Positions 45,861 to 60,114 of a DNA stretch of 64,000 nucleotides are shown piece after piece. Source of the stretch: Gautieria morchelliformis (taxonomy: Eukaryota > Basidiomycota > Agaricomycetes > Gomphales > Gomphaceae). Within the stretch, counting starts at the first letter, position 1; each line of letters opens with the position of its first letter. The stretch covers positions 248,001-312,000 of the forward strand of contig WHVA01000040.1 of the NCBI GenBank assembly GCA_015179125.1, in the 5' to 3' direction. Under the pieces are notes generated by a model. It had not been told where the DNA came from. It worked only from the letters and a program-made list of their open reading frames with translations, and ran no database searches. Made by a program: the position numbers and the translations under genes.

Positions 45861-48100
45861 CTATCTTTTGCCCCGCGACATGAACCCTTCTGTCTGACGA
45901 AAATCACGTATGTGCCCTTCACTTTCAATCATCATCTGCATGGATATGAACCTCTGCAGCTGTGACTTTAAAGAGTTACTTACTTCGCGTGCCATCCTGT
46001 AGATGTCGGACTTCGGCCTATTGTACATCATTGCATTCGCAAACATAAGGTAAATCTCCCGCTGGTACTCATCAGAGTTGCTGATCGCGCCGTCCTTGAT
46101 CCTGGTTTTCATGGTCTTCAAATCCATCGGCCGTTTGACAATCTCATGATAGTCTGGTGCCTCGGAATCTTTGATTGGATTATGGAAAATATTGCCGTTT
46201 CGATGCTGTGATATTTGAGAGTGCAACATTGTAATAACAGCTTGAAATCGTTTGATTGAAGAAGGGGAAGGCTCGGGAACGGCTTTGGAACGGCGACGAC
46301 CCGGAGCTACAAAAGCGACATGGGTCAACATAGGAATAATGATAATGATAGGACAGTGTAAGTCTGCATTACCCAGATCCTCGTCCTCGGTAGGGACGGA
46401 CTCGTCTCGTGCCTTCTTCTTTTCGCGACCCGAGTCTGGCGTAGATGCCTCGAGTTCATCAACCTTGCGTTTGGCTGAAGAGTTTTATCGCACTTGAGGC
46501 TGTAAACAAGAGATATCACTGATGATTTACCTTGAGAGATTGGGCGCTCAGAAGCCAGAGCACTAGATACTGGAGGTGTTTCAACGTCCGAATCAAGAGT
46601 CGAGGACGGGCCATCTGGCTGTGGACGATTTTCTCCAACGGGACGGGAGGCCAAGTGTGTAATTGCTTCGGGCTCACTAACTAGGTCATCCTTCCGAACG
46701 ATACTTGGAGGGGGCGGTGCCACAATATCCACAGACTTCTGACGCGAAAGCTCCTCAAGAGCTTCAATTGCTTTCAGCTCTTCCTGAGTTCTTTGTTCCC
46801 TTGAGACCACACTCGGTTTCAACTCCGCGGCACCAACTGGGACTTCAGTATCGTTGTCTGAACTGAATTAAATCAAGAAAACTAAGCGAGAGGAACACTT
46901 ACTAATGTCCGGACGTATTCGATCCAACTCTTCTGTCGTTGTCGTTGACACGTCCATATTTTTAACTGAAGGACTCTGCATCGATCCCATGTCCATATGC
47001 TTGATTTCAGGGGTTGTCAGCTCCACCGATTCTGTTATCACATCACCCGCTTCAGATGGCTCGGCCTGCTCCGGAGACTGAGTAACCATGATTTGGTCTT
47101 CGTGGGCTGACGTCGGCTGTGTTAGCTCAGATGACGGAGACGTGGTCGATCGGGCGGGTTCCCGGCCAGATGTCGCCTCTGAGAGAAATTGTGATGATTC
47201 TATGTCCATGTCGTTGTCGTTGTCGGCCTCCGTGTCCTGTTATATGGTCAGAAAATCCTGAAAGTGAATATAACCAGAGGTCGGCTCCATGCCTGGATAT
47301 CGCCATTAGTTTCGGTTTGCTGTGAATCATGCGCTGCTACTTCGACCTCTTCAGGTGGAGGGACTTCTACTGTGTTCAATGGATGAGGTGTTACCAAACC
47401 ATCATATTCTTGAAACTGAGTAGCAGTTGTGACGCTTTGAGGAGTGATTCCTAATTCTTGCGCGATTTCGTTGTCCCATTTGCCCGCTCGGATGTCGTCG
47501 ATCTCCGAAGCTAGAGTTCTTCAATCGAGAATTTAAGCTGAGCGTGTGCTAAAGCGAGGAGGCACATACTTAAATCTCTCCTCTTCAGCTAGAATGAGAG
47601 ACCTTAATTCGATAACACGATCCTGATAATGTCGCTGCGCAAGCTTAAGATTGAGACGTGCTTTATTGTCCAAACCTTGATAAACATGCAGCGCGACAGG
47701 TGAAAGACGACGTACCATGCGGAGCATGCGTCTCGTCCGAACTTATACACCCATAAGGTGAAGACTAGCTCACACCGGAGCGGAAGGAGCCTAGCAAAAG
47801 CTTACCACTCGTACCCGGCCTCCCCCATAAGATGGACATATATTGTTTGACAAGCCTGGTGCAATAGAGTCAGACGGAAAGCATCATACACATGGCAAGG
47901 CAGAATAGGACCTGAGGAGAGAAAAAGCCTTTTGGTCGATTAATGAGGGGATGCTTGCTTAGTACTTTGGAAATATCGTGCCACGCGTTTGCTCCATATT
48001 CGTAGACGGCCTGCGCAACTAGTAGCCGTTCACGAGCAGAAAGGTGGGAGACAACCTCAAGATTAGCTACACCACTTCTGGAGGAACGAGTCGAGGACAT
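45861..48100 (-). CDS. Bromodomain protein, BRD8-like (NuA4 subunit candidate)
   Basis: N-terminal SANT-like helix region (LSARERLLVAQAVYEYGANAWHDISK), a CQTIYVHLMGEAGYE segment, a coiled coil (LNLKLAQRHYQDRVIELRSL), a long acidic/Ser-Thr-rich spacer, and a C-terminal bromodomain (ITMLHSQISQHRNGN, APDYHEIVKRPMDLKTMKTRI, FANAMMYNRPKSDIY) with the acetyl-lysine-binding Asn. This order matches human BRD8 and fission yeast Bdc1, subunits of the NuA4/TIP60 acetyltransferase, suggesting it reads acetylated chromatin for that complex. It lies directly downstream of TRA1, another NuA4 subunit (88 bp gap). About seven exons; I could not join exon 2 (ends near 47807 with a GTAAGC donor) to exon 3 in frame with canonical sites. 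I start at 48100; 48145 is an alternative. Confidence 0.75.
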
Positions 48101-48188
48101 GCCAGACGCAGGGAGCTCGTGGGAAAAACTTAAGGTTACAAACAAGGGGTTACATAATAGAAAGTAAGAAATAGTGATCCCAGATGTA

Positions 48189-51100
48189 TTAAAACCATGG
48201 ATGATAAGCTGTATTTTGTTTGGCGAGGTTCAACGGGTTTGTTGCAGAAGATATCTGGATGTCAGGTGTTTCAGTCGTTGCGCTATAGCTCACAACCGCC
48301 GCAACTCACCAAGCTTGTGATAGTTTGGACTGCAGGCACCTGAGTATTCCCCCCCTGATCAACTTATTGTCAGTGTGAACAAAGATCATATGCCATATAC
48401 TCACTCTCTCCCTGTCCTTGTCTTGCGCACGGCATGACAAGTGTTCCGCTCTGGAAACCACGATGTCTATGTTGGTGAGAACATGTTGACGGAACAGAGT
48501 GTCGGCGTGCTGTGACTTGTTGAAGTATGTATACCACGTCATGACCTCGTCCCGGATGAACAAGCTTAGCTGCTGCTCCATATCAAACTGGAGTACAAGG
48601 CAAAGAGGTGAGTATAACCATGCAATCTAAACAACTCATGTTTATGCCAACCTCGGGTTCTGTTAAAGACCTAGCTATTGCCATGATGCCGGAGGTCAAT
48701 AAACCCTCTATGCCGATGGGGTTCAAAAAATGCTGCATGTTAGGGGTAAGTCTAAACGGGGTAGCTTCGTTCCAATGCATTCTCGGTGAATTCGGATCGA
48801 ACGCTGGAACTCATTAGCTTCTAGACGAAATATAATATGAACGACACCATACCGGGCATCAATTCTGACATGTAGATCAGGCCTGTAGATCGGGATATGT
48901 GGAAACGCGATGGGAGGCGACTGGTCAAGCACATGATATATGTCATGAATGTCGTAGATGCCAACTGTAATGCGAATTGCTTTCGCATTGTCCAGAGTTC
49001 ATACGAGGTTTTCATTGTTTTAGTCATATACTGATAACCAAGAAGGCATTAGTAAACGCATGAACAGGGCAAAGTATCTTAGGTTACGTTTGAAATGATG
49101 TTCTCAGGTACCAGTTTAGCCATGATTTCTTCGAGGAGTTCTGCTCGAAGGTTGACAAATTGACTCTCTGAGAGCTGAAAAGTTCTGATCAGCGGGGAAA
49201 ATATGACGACAGCTGAAAACACACTGATGGGCTGTATCCGCTCTCGAACTTCTCTGCAAAGGCCAGCTGTGGATCTTCACGAGCTATTCGCATTGTGTCG
49301 CAATGTTCGTCATAAATTTGTTGCATCGTCACATAGGACGAGTCGTTGGCGAGTAATCGTAAAGTGGGATTCAAAGGGACAGCGACGGGCAAATGGAAGC
49401 ATAAATTCCTCTTGCGACTCTCTTTGCGACGAGTTAATACCCTGGGCAATACGCTTAATAGATGTGCACCCAAAAAATACGGAAGTCTCACCCGTTGAAT
49501 ATTCTGAAAAGCTGCTGGATACGTTCCTCACGGCGAACCCAAGTCTGCGTGGGCATTTGAACAGCGAAAGAATGGTTCGTCCCATCATGGCCGATAACTG
49601 TGATACGTTTAAAGGTGAACCCGTTGCCTCGACAGAATTCGACTTTGGGCGCGTAACGCATGATCCTGGTAAAACTGCTATTGTTGTCCTTATGCTGAAA
49701 TGAAGGCTCCTCAGCATAGGAGTAATGTCTTCATGGCGTAAAATTCTGACCTCTAGGTACTGACCAGGGACTTCTACCTCATCAAATTTACCATGTTGAA
49801 ACTCAACCAGCCATTTGCTGACAGTGTCGAGAGACTGGAAACGAGGGCGACTGTCCAAAAGCTTCTCGTACTTATCTCGCCATTGCATCATTCGCCGAAT
49901 ATACTCTCGTAAAGTCAATTTTCCGTTCTTGAAGTCCTCTTCGAATTCAAGCTGACAGTGCATTCCACGACGCCATTATAAGGTGTCTGTCTAACGGAGT
50001 AATAGTTTATTGGCTTACCTTGGTAACGGGAGAGGAGACGGACCGCAGAAAGGTCTCGATTGCTTCCACAGATTGTTCTGGGACACTCAGATCATTCTCG
50101 GACTGAGTGAGTCCGTGGTGAAGATTCTGTGCAATGTCAGGTTCGTCAACAAAGATGACCAAGTACAACATACATTCAGACCAGCCGCGACGGCATTGCT
50201 TAAAATCCGATAATTATCCTCCTCGTTACTTGGTTTAAAGCGCTGTTTGAGCTGGTCTTGGATGGTTTCCAATGTCAATGCAAGAAGGGGAAATGCTGTC
50301 TTCAAGATCGCAACAATCTCCTCCACATATTCCCAAGGTTGCCGCGGTGTGCTGATGGACGGCACTCCAGACCCGACGCCATTATTATGAGCCGCCTGAG
50401 GTGTCTCAACGCGATTGCCATTCACCCCCCCTATCATGCCATCCACGGAAGTAGAGCCATCTTGTTTGACGGGCTCGCTTTGAGAATTGGCCATCACGAC
50501 ATCGCCATCGGCCCCCACCCCACCTCTCGTTACGGACACAGTGGGCGTCGCTGCCCGAGCGTGTTGAGCTCTGGCCGCAGCAGCTTGAGATCGCATACCG
50601 GCAAAATCATCCTTTGCGGTTCGAAGATGCCAAAATAGTGCCTGCAACATAGAATATATTAAAGCACCTGAACAACAAACAAGAAGCGGGAGAGAAAGAA
50701 ACGGACTTGGGGATAAAGCTTTGCGAGGCTAAGCAAAATATAGCGGGCATTTTTTGCTTCTCTGTGACCGAGTGATAACAAGAGCTGAGGTATCAGTGTA
50801 ATCCAGTACCAAAATGCGGCCTCGCCCTTGTAGTTGTCAAAAGCACCAGAAATGACAGGATTAGCAGGATCATCCAAACTGAGAAGCCAGAGGATCCGAA
50901 TGAGAAGTGGTCGACTTTTCGAATCCTTGTACAGCCCCGCTGCCTGCAGATAGCAGCTAACCGCGTTTCCAGCGTGTGAAAGCTCGTTTGGATGCTCCTT
51001 AAACATTTCGTCACTATATCGGCCCCATTCTGCCCAAGCTTTGGGCTGATTCAATTCCATACCCACCGCTTGGCCGAACGCGTGGTTGGCTTCGTTGGTG

Positions 51101-54100
51101 TGGTTCAATTTTGCGAAGAACATACCCTTCAGTGTGTAGAATTGGCCCTTCTGTGTGGTGGAGAAGTAAACCAAGTTGGTATTGTTAATCACGTCAAGGC
51201 CAGCCTGGAGCTCATTGGGGTTCTGATAATGGCAACGAGCTTGTTCACGAAGCTTAAGAAATGCCTCCGCAATCTCAATATTAGGCAGCGTGTAAATCTT
51301 GTTCAGCGATTGATGACAAACTTCGAGGAGGTGATGTTTCCGAGCAACGTGAGCGAACCGATTGACAAGCCAAGCAGTCTCGTGATAACCTCGAAATCCG
51401 AACGTATTAGGGTTGTTCGGCACGCTGGGTGCACCTTGAGGAGGCTGAATGAGAGGCAAATAGTGTCGATTGATTGCATAGAAAACGTGTTGCCGCCACG
51501 CTACCAAGTCACTCCAGATGCTAATATCATCCGCAAGATTGGGAAGGCGCTCACGCCATGCCTGAAGCACCAGCTTCAGATCCGAAGACTTTTTCTCCAA
51601 GTTCTGCGCGTTCGTTTGCGCAAGAGAAGCAAATATTTGAGCGGCTTCCTGGAGTTCGACAAACTGCTGGAAATTCTGCAATAGAGGGACATGCGCCTTT
51701 GACAATGCATCGGGGAGGGCAACCCATTTGCGAAGTGACAACTGGATTGCATCTTCTAGATGTCTTGTGAATTCTCCGTTCTTCTCTAGAGGCCAAGATG
51801 CTTTAATCAATGAGGCGTAGGCTTGGAAGACACGTCGGCGGGGTGTCGCGATTTCTTCCAGTCCGTTCAGGTCGGCATCCAGCATACCTTGATCAGCTGT
51901 CCAATCTGGGTCCCGCCAGCGACATTCAAGTAAAAGATCTTGATTGCCTTCGCTCTTCGACAGCTCTTCGAGAATTTCCCACTGTTGCAACTTTTCAGCT
52001 GCTAGTATCCAGTGGTCTTCCCATAGGCAATACTCCGCTTCAGAGAATGGAATGACACCGGTACGAGATTTGACCTGTGCAGCTTCATACATAGCCTGCG
52101 CCTCCGGCCACATCCCATTCTGCTCCAATGAAACGGCACAATTCGTTTCGGGATAGAGGCAACGACGTCTCCACAACCCATAAAACATATCATCCTCAGC
52201 CAACTCAGCGTAGAGCTCCGCTAAAGAATCGTATGTAGTCTCCTGAATGTTTTCTTCTTCTCGTAGATGGTCTAGTGAGTCTTGAAGGATTTCGAGACAA
52301 GTGTGCCAGGCGCCGAACGTCTTGCCCAAGTATTTCAATAGATACGGCGGAAGGCTCATCGGAGGGGAGCATGCCTTTACGCCTGCCAAGAGCGTTTGGA
52401 CTACATTAGGTCGCAGATCTACTTGTCGGTTTAGGTGGTCCTTGCTCAGCAAGATTATCATCGTGTTGGTCAAGTCTACCTGTTCCTTCCTTGACAAGCT
52501 GGCCCATATGGCACTGAAGACAGATACCCAGGTGAGATGCACTACATTGGGATCCAAGAATAGCAAGCGCCGCGTTGGCTGGACAAGATCACGGACTCTG
52601 TACTGAAGAGTTGAGACTGATAATTTGGACATCCGCGACTGGAAGACATCCGTTTCTAGATTTAATGGTTCCTCTCCATCAACCGCCCCGAGGAGGAGGT
52701 CTAGAGCAAGATGTAACCAGTAGTGATCCGCGAGCGCCTCCCAATTCTGTACGCCAAGGACATAAGCAAGACGACTGGACAAAGTCCGGGGAATGCTACT
52801 GTCTAATAGGTCGATACATCGACTGCGTATGAGAGGGTCCTGTGCACGACATCCTAGAAGGTAGGAGGGTTCCAGTCGCATGGTCAGGTCCGTACGTCGA
52901 AGAGACTCTTCCTTATATATGTCGTAAATAAGCTGCAAATATTCCCCAAACAAAGTTTGTCCTCGCAGCTCGAATGCCTTCATGGTACTTAAAAGTGAAG
53001 CCTTTTCCTTGAGTGTCGGGTAGGCCTCCTTACGGTGCAAAACCCATTCTCTAGTGATTTCAAGAAGAAGGCTACAGAGGCTTTCACTGTTCGATTTGTC
53101 GGCAATTTGGACGAGGCAGTGAAGAAAGTGCCGACGTTGATCAGCGAGGTGTGCAACAGAGATCCGACAAATCCCTAGAATAGAAGATATTTGTTGAAGT
53201 GGCTCCTCTTGGGTAGACGTTTGTTGAGTAGTGTGCTCCTTCGTGGCTTTCACCAAGAGTCTCATTAGGCCGGCAGCGAAGGGTTCGATTCGCGCAGGGG
53301 ATAATTGTACTATGGAAAGTAACATAATCAACGGGCCTTTAAGGTTGTTGGAGGTCCGGAGACTCTCCGAGATAGCGTTTGCGATCCAGGTGTGAAAGTC
53401 AGAAGCATCGCTTGGAGTCTCGTCATCGTTTTCAGTTACGGGGAAAACTTCAAGGAGCTTTTTGAAAGCAGGGTGTAGGCTCTCATGAAGGCTTGTCTCG
53501 TCGCTTGACATGCCCTTTTGGATCAACCGCTGCAGAAGACCCCCATTTGAAGTATACCACTCAAGAGGTTTGTCGGCAGTGACTACAGCAAAGACTTTGG
53601 CTGAGTTAGAGATGTGAGTGAGACTTTGTTCAGTGATCTCAGTCTACCCAGATTCGCAAACCGCAAAGAGTCAGACATAGATAGCAAAGGACATAGTGCA
53701 ACTTGCCTGCTCAAGGGCACGGATGAAGAAGTTTAACTTCACTGTGACCTCACTCCAACCGTTAGGTCCGATAAGAGTTTGCAGTTGCCCCAGTGCACGT
53801 ATGATCAGACCTGTCTTATGCCCAGGTTCATTGGAGGTCACCACTAATCGTACGAGATAGCTGACGATTGTTTCACGATGATTCAAGGGCAATGCCCATG
53901 GGGGTGTATGAACTCTCTCCGCATGATGAGGGTCTTCAGGACGAAGGGCGGGAGTCGCTGTTTCAGACGCTGAGGCCTGCTTTGCTTGACGTTCCCATGC
54001 CATGACCAGGTCAAGGAGATCTAAAGAGAGCGTTCGAGTTTCCCAAGTCGAGCTTGGCTGCAAACCCAACTTGGAGAGAGAGCTGACTATATGCGGCACA

Positions 54101-57100
54101 AAGAGTTCGCGGCAGGAGTAAAATAGGGTTGGATGGCGGACCACGAGCTGATATATCACAATCAACTGGGAGAGGCCGTGACCTTCCTCGACGAGCATAC
54201 GCCTGGTCAATTTCGCCCATGACGGATAACCTGGCTCGTGAAGGATACGCTTTGGGAGAGCGGGTGCAAGAATATCGAGAGCCTGGCGAATGAGGGTGCG
54301 ACCTTCCGTGTGAGGTGGCCTTAATAAGCCTGTCCAAGTCCGTAATATAAACTTAGCAGGACTATCGAATGCTTCAAAAAAGCGTGCTGCCAGAATGTAT
54401 GCTGTTTGTTTGACGACAGCATCCTCTACAGTGATATAATTCCAGGCGCATTTAATGATGTCTTTCCGAACATCCTGAATGAGAGACGAGCAGTGATGCA
54501 CGATGAGGCTAGACAAGTGCAATAACTCGATAGATAGTGCATCATCCGAGGTGGGTAGAACTACGCGGTCACTCATGGGTCGCCAAATCCGGGCATGGAT
54601 GTGGTTAATGATATCAGGATCGATGATGTGGCCGATTTCTTCCTTGCGGGAGAACGTTACGTACAGCAGCGGATTGATGATGTATCGAATGAACACGGTT
54701 TTGTGTGTCCACGAAGGGGACGGAGCCTCAAACCAAGTGAGAAACCTCAGCAGGACATTGCGCCGATAAGCATCAGATTGGCTCATTGCAACATGGCGAT
54801 ATAAAAAGTTTGTGAGTCCGGACACGTCTACGACGGAGGGATGAGTATATATTGCAACGATGTCGAAGAGCAGGTCGATACGAGGGGCGTGTTCAAGGGC
54901 ACGGGTGAAGATGGACTGCATGAGCGTAATCTGACGAGAGTGTATCGCCGGAGGATCGAGAGATGTGCCTGAGCTGTACTGCAGTTGAGTGTGCCATAAA
55001 GGGAGCAATGCATCTATGACATATCCGTGCTCAAACAGCCAGATGTTGGACAACGCTGCCAGATCACCACATATGAGCATGCCGGGTAGTATGAGCCCTG
55101 GGCTATCGCCCCGCAAGCAGAGGGCAATGATGCTAGACGTCTGCGCAGCGAGCTCACGCTCAAGTGAGGGGGCATGTCTTGATAGTAGGACATTCCTTAA
55201 TGTGCGAATGTGCCGGGATTCTCCAATCCGACGGAGGAAAAATTCGACGGATTCACTTGGGTATCGATTGAGAAATTTTGCCAAAGGTTCTGTGAGAGGA
55301 CTCGGCGCGGAAGACTCAAGGCAAGTCTCAGCTTCGACAACGGCATTCACGAGATCTTTCAAGAATATGTTTGCCGTCAGTGGTAGGAGATGAAATATAT
55401 GAACAAGTTCCACTAGCTTGATGATCTCTTCGTTGTCCGTCAGCGTCCTGTAGGCAGTAGCACGTAACATATTCGGATCGGCAATGACACGGAAGTGATC
55501 CAAGAGTTTGCTTCCAATTTCGACCTTGAAATAATTTGTAAGAAGCTCAAGGAGCCGTGCTAGCCCTTCAAGACCAGGTACAGAGAGCCGCTTGGGATCC
55601 GCAAGGTTCATCAGGATAGGTCGCAAACCTGTTTGTAACAGATCTTTGGGCAATCGAGTTTGGTGAGTGAGGACCAGGCGGAGACCCTCATGTGCAACGT
55701 CCTTGACTTCCAACGAAGGCGAATACAAGGACTTAAAGTAGACACCTGTGACACTGCCGAAGCATCAACTTGGAGTCCTCGGGTAGTTTATATGGCTTAC
55801 CGTTGACGAGTCTGGTGTTGCTTGGAGAAAAAATCCGTCAAAGGCATAGATGCTGTCAACAGTTTGATGCAAACTACTCGAAGCCGGATCACCTCTAGCG
55901 TATTTCGACGTTGAGTATTTCGCCCAATGAGTGCTACATCCTCCGCATCGGCAAGTGCCAATGCTTCATGAAGAAGGCGAAGGAGTTCTTCGTTCACATC
56001 GAGAAGGTGGGGCTGGAGGTCCAAACAATACCTGATCGCATCAATGTGGCCGATTTGGGTAGACAATGGGAGTGCCCGTAAAGGCTTGGTGTAGATAGGA
56101 GACAGAAGGCGATCTCTGTGAGGAAGCATGAGCTCTGAGACTTTGACACCACTTAGCTCTCCCAATAATTCTAAAGTTGCCTGGGCTGCCTTGCGCACCG
56201 TGGAATTCGTACTAGATAACTCCACGATGAGAACTTTCACAAGGTACGAGATTTCTTCCTGTTGGTCGATTCCATCCTCGTCCATGTAAGGCCCGTGACC
56301 GCGACACGTGCGAATGATGTGGGTGATGGCATTGAGCGCTTCATCAATACTTGCTGGCGGGTCGTTTGGCATGTCCTTGAGAACAAAAAGGAGCGCACGG
56401 ACGAAGTCAGGTTCTCGCTTGCGGATCCACATCATGCCGAGGTCAACTTCAGAAGTCATTATAATAATTCCCTTGCATCCAGCGACCTTCTTAGGCCATG
56501 TTTCTTCGAAACAAGTGACAACGAAACGATGTGCAAGTTGATCTAGAACCGGGGAGGGGTCTCGTGGTCTTGTAGAAAACGGTACGTTACTTTTAGCTGT
56601 CTCCAAGAGGTCGTTGATAATCGCGACGACAACCTCTTGCGCGGCTCTAGCTTCTTCTGCCTCGGACTTGGCCATGGCGAATGGTATGGCGTCAAGGTAC
56701 AGCGTAACAAGTCGGTGAAGCATACGACGGTTGCCGGCGTCAGCTGGATTCGTAACGGAACCTGTTATCTCCATGCTAAGGATGTGTCGAGAGAGATCAC
56801 GAATGTACTCTTTTGCAGGTGTGCGGAACTCGGACACATGCACCGCGTCGAATAGGCCTTGGACAGTGCGCTGAAAAACTTCCACCCTCTCCGGCCCATG
56901 TAAGCCCTATGATATGGTTATAAATTGGATCCTGCAAGACAGAGATACATATGGACTTACATCTCTGAGAAGAACGGTCATACAGTGGATTAACACATTA
57001 TAGGCTTCACGACGATATTCTTGATTTTCATGTCGCAAACTACGTGCCGCCAGTTCTGATATTGGTCCCAAGTTGATGTGCTCTTCATGACCAGCCACGA

Positions 57101-59968
57101 ACTTGACAGGTAACGTTGCGGGATGTGTAAACTCCTGATACTCAAGCTGTGGGTGTTGGTCGAGTAGCCGGCGATTTCTCCCTCCAAGCTTTCCCAAGAT
57201 CCGCACAGTGGTGTGCGCGTGTTGGTGATTCGCGGGCTGAGGTTTGAGATGTGCATGAAGGGCACTCATCAGGTCCCGAAGCACAGGACTTAGCGTGGGA
57301 TCCAGGAATTCTTGAGTAAGGTTGTCAATGCATAACTCCAAAGTACGAAGTCCCTGGGAAATCAATTCTGGGTTGCCTTTCAAAGCGAATACCAGTGGCT
57401 GCATGAGATAATGCAAGAAGGGTAGCAAATGTGTCAATCGTACGGGAACCGTGAGGCAGAGTTCGACCAATAGATCGCGCGTACTACCACTAGATGCGAG
57501 AAGGAGTCGGTTCAAGCTTTCAAGCATTTCCGGGAGGAGGGGAAGCACTTCTTTATAAAGTAATTCAAAGCGACCCCCCGCACCGCCAATAGAACGGAAA
57601 AGCCCACGGAGTAACATATAGTAGTTTGTCGGCTCGGGAGCCTTCGCGGCAAGAGGGAACGAATCCATAACCAAACGACCGAGGTAGGGTACTAATATCC
57701 CTTCGTTCTGTTCAGGAAACATGGTTACGGCCTGGAATCCCATTTTGAAAAACCGTATGGTCTGGACAGCTACCATCTTAGAATCCTCGTGACCCAGTCC
57801 TTCAAACTTGGTCAAAAGGAAACGTAAGATGATGGCGGTCAACGTTCCACAAGTGGGCTGATGTGCAAGGAGCACTTGAGGGAGATGAAAGAGGGTGTGT
57901 CGTTTGAGAGCACTTTCGAAGAAAAATCCAATTTTCGTCGCCCAGAGCTCTTGGAAGACATGTGGATGCATCTCATGGAAGATGTGAGAGAACCACTCCA
58001 TGGCTTCGCGTTCTTCTCGAAAATTCACAGGAAGTTCGTAGAGAGACATGCAGTCAATCGTTCCCTCAAACATGCGCCCTAGGAGTTCGCCGTCTAGCAT
58101 TGGTTGCCCCAGATTTTTCAAATTGCTGAGGACGGTGCGAAACCCATGTAGCAGCGTTCGAAACAAATATCTCGAATCTGGTTTGTGAAACAACAAAGGA
58201 TTGGTGAAGGCCTCGATGGTATGGAAATAACACTGACGCACCCCTTATAACATCCTCGGGCAACTCATTGACATACGCAGCAGAGGAGGTAGGTTTCGAC
58301 TTCTCAATGAGAATGATGTCAGACTTCTCTTGTTCACCAGCTCTGAGGCGTTCGGCTGAAGCGGTAAGGTCCTTTTGCATGGCATTCAGAGCACCCAGCT
58401 TGTCGATACAGGACACGAGTAGCCCCTGAAGGACAGTTGCGGCCCCTTCCGGGGTATCCTTCTGGAGTACGCACTCGACCAGGTTCATCAATAGCTTAGC
58501 ACACATGGTCTGAATGGAAGTAGTGATCGACTGGTTATGAAGGTTGCAACAGTAGATGTAGATGACTCGAGCCAGTTGCAGCGAGTTCAGTTCCGTACGG
58601 ACATGATGAACTAAGTCGGCGAGCATGCTGAAGGCGAGAGGTCTGAGGAAGACGTTACATCACATATAAGGCGACAGAACTAAAAAACCACATGCCTCAG
58701 AGCTTCTTGGCTGGTAATTCCTGACCCAATCAACACCTTTTCATTCAGTAGGATATCGATTTGCGGGACGAATGCTGTCCTGAACTCGGTAGACAGCACA
58801 TGCCTCGTGGCGATCAACAACTCCTATTATAGTCAATTAATAGCTGGTTGGGGTGATGCCACTACCAAACTGACCTTACGAGTAGAAGCGGCCTCGGGGG
58901 GGCAGTCTTGAAGCAAACGCACGATTGCCCTAGGTATCTGGTCTTGGTACGCACGAAGAGAATCGTTTGCGCCACGGAGCACATAAGCTAAGAAAGACAT
59001 CGTCTAGGCCAGCGAAGCACGAATGTGACCTTTATCAGAGACAAAAATAATTCCGGGACTTACTTTGACCTGAGACGTAACGAATTCTGCGTAGTGGCTT
59101 TTATTGGACATGTCAGGCGCTACACCCATCCACAACTCCCCGTTGGCCGCAGCCTCCTCATGCACGCGCTTTTGGGGTTTTGCTTCCAGAACGAGAAACT
59201 AAGTACGAGCATCAGGTGAAGTAATGTGAACCTTAAACGCTCGACACGCACATCTATAACCAAGGGTAGCATCGTCCTGATACTTGGATTAACGACATTG
59301 CGGTGACTTTGAAAAAGAAGAACAGTGGCAATAGGACACTCGGTGAGGACTTTAAAGCTATGCATGCTGTGAGCAAGGATCTGCGGGTCTGTTATGCTAG
59401 CCCCTGGGTCGAAATACTCGTTGACGAGGTTTTTCGTATTCTTGTAAAGATCCTGCACGAACTCAATGAATTGAGCTACATGCTCCTCGGGGGATGTTCT
59501 ATAACTGCGGTTAAGATCGATAATAATCTTGATGCTGGTTACACCATTGTCCTCGTTGTCATGTCGCAGCAGGTGCAGCACGAGAGCCATGATTGCTGGA
59601 GCGTGAGCCTTGAGCTGTTCATTGAGAGGTAGACGGTGAAGGGTATCCACGAGAGCATGGCGGAATAGATGCTCTTCAGCATCCTTCCTAAATGCAGGCT
59701 CACCCGTACGAAGGATTTCGATAATGGTTGGGAGGACAGAACTGAGAAATCGGGCAATCTCTCCTTCTCTGAAAACCTCAATTGAGTCACGCATTTCCCC
59801 AGCAGACTGAACCTTTGCTTTCATATCTTAGAACGCGTTAGATCTAGACTAAAACACCGAGAATGCGCGTTCGCCACACTTACCAGTCGTAGAGTCCCTG
59901 AGTCGCTGCGCAAAGATGTCCATATCGAAAGCATTGCTTCCAGACGCATTGGGAGTACCAGAGGCCAT
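48189..59968 (-). CDS. TRA1: Tra1/TRRAP, activator-binding scaffold of SAGA and NuA4
   Basis: Giant PIKK-family pseudokinase of roughly 3,600 residues that recruits SAGA and NuA4 through activators. It starts MASGTPNASG (59968) and ends ATNPLNLAKQNTAYHPWF. Major open blocks, 5' to 3' on the minus strand: 59826-59260, 58626-58066, 58241-56907, 56885-55797, 55728-53671, 53526-50659 (HEAT repeats into FAT), 50650-50087, 49963-49310, 49190-48189 (FRB, kinase-like, FATC). Typical pieces: QLKAHAPAIMALVLHLLRHD, KFEGLGHEDSKMVAVQTIRF, TVRILGKLGGRNRRLL. The catalytic loop position reads TSRLPSRFHISRSTGLIYMS, lacking the GDRHPxN and DFG residues of active PIKKs, so it is an inactive kinase as expected. 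Exon ends are approximate. Confidence 0.93.
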
Positions 59969-60114
59969 GGTGGTCTCCTTCACTTCTGCAACGACACTTG
60001 AAGGCGGGATGTGCTCAGAGAATGACTTCCACACCTTGACAAAAGTGTCCGTGTGCCGCCGCGGAACCAAAGTGGCAAAGTCCAAACTCAGTGGCACGCT
60101 CAGTGTCAGTGTAA
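59969..60114. promoter_or_regulatory. Bidirectional promoter, TRA1 / TAF9
   Basis: 146 bp separate the divergent start codons of TRA1 (minus) and TAF9 (plus). No TATA box is evident. Both encode SAGA subunits, so a common regulatory region is plausible. Confidence 0.55.

Noticed and set aside
50992..51684. 230-codon plus-strand ORF
   Set aside because: Lies opposite the TRA1 FAT-domain exon; composition is that of an antisense shadow.
53270..53300. tRNA-like GGTTCGATTC sequence
   Set aside because: Isolated B-box-like string inside the TRA1 coding frame; no matching A box or cloverleaf.
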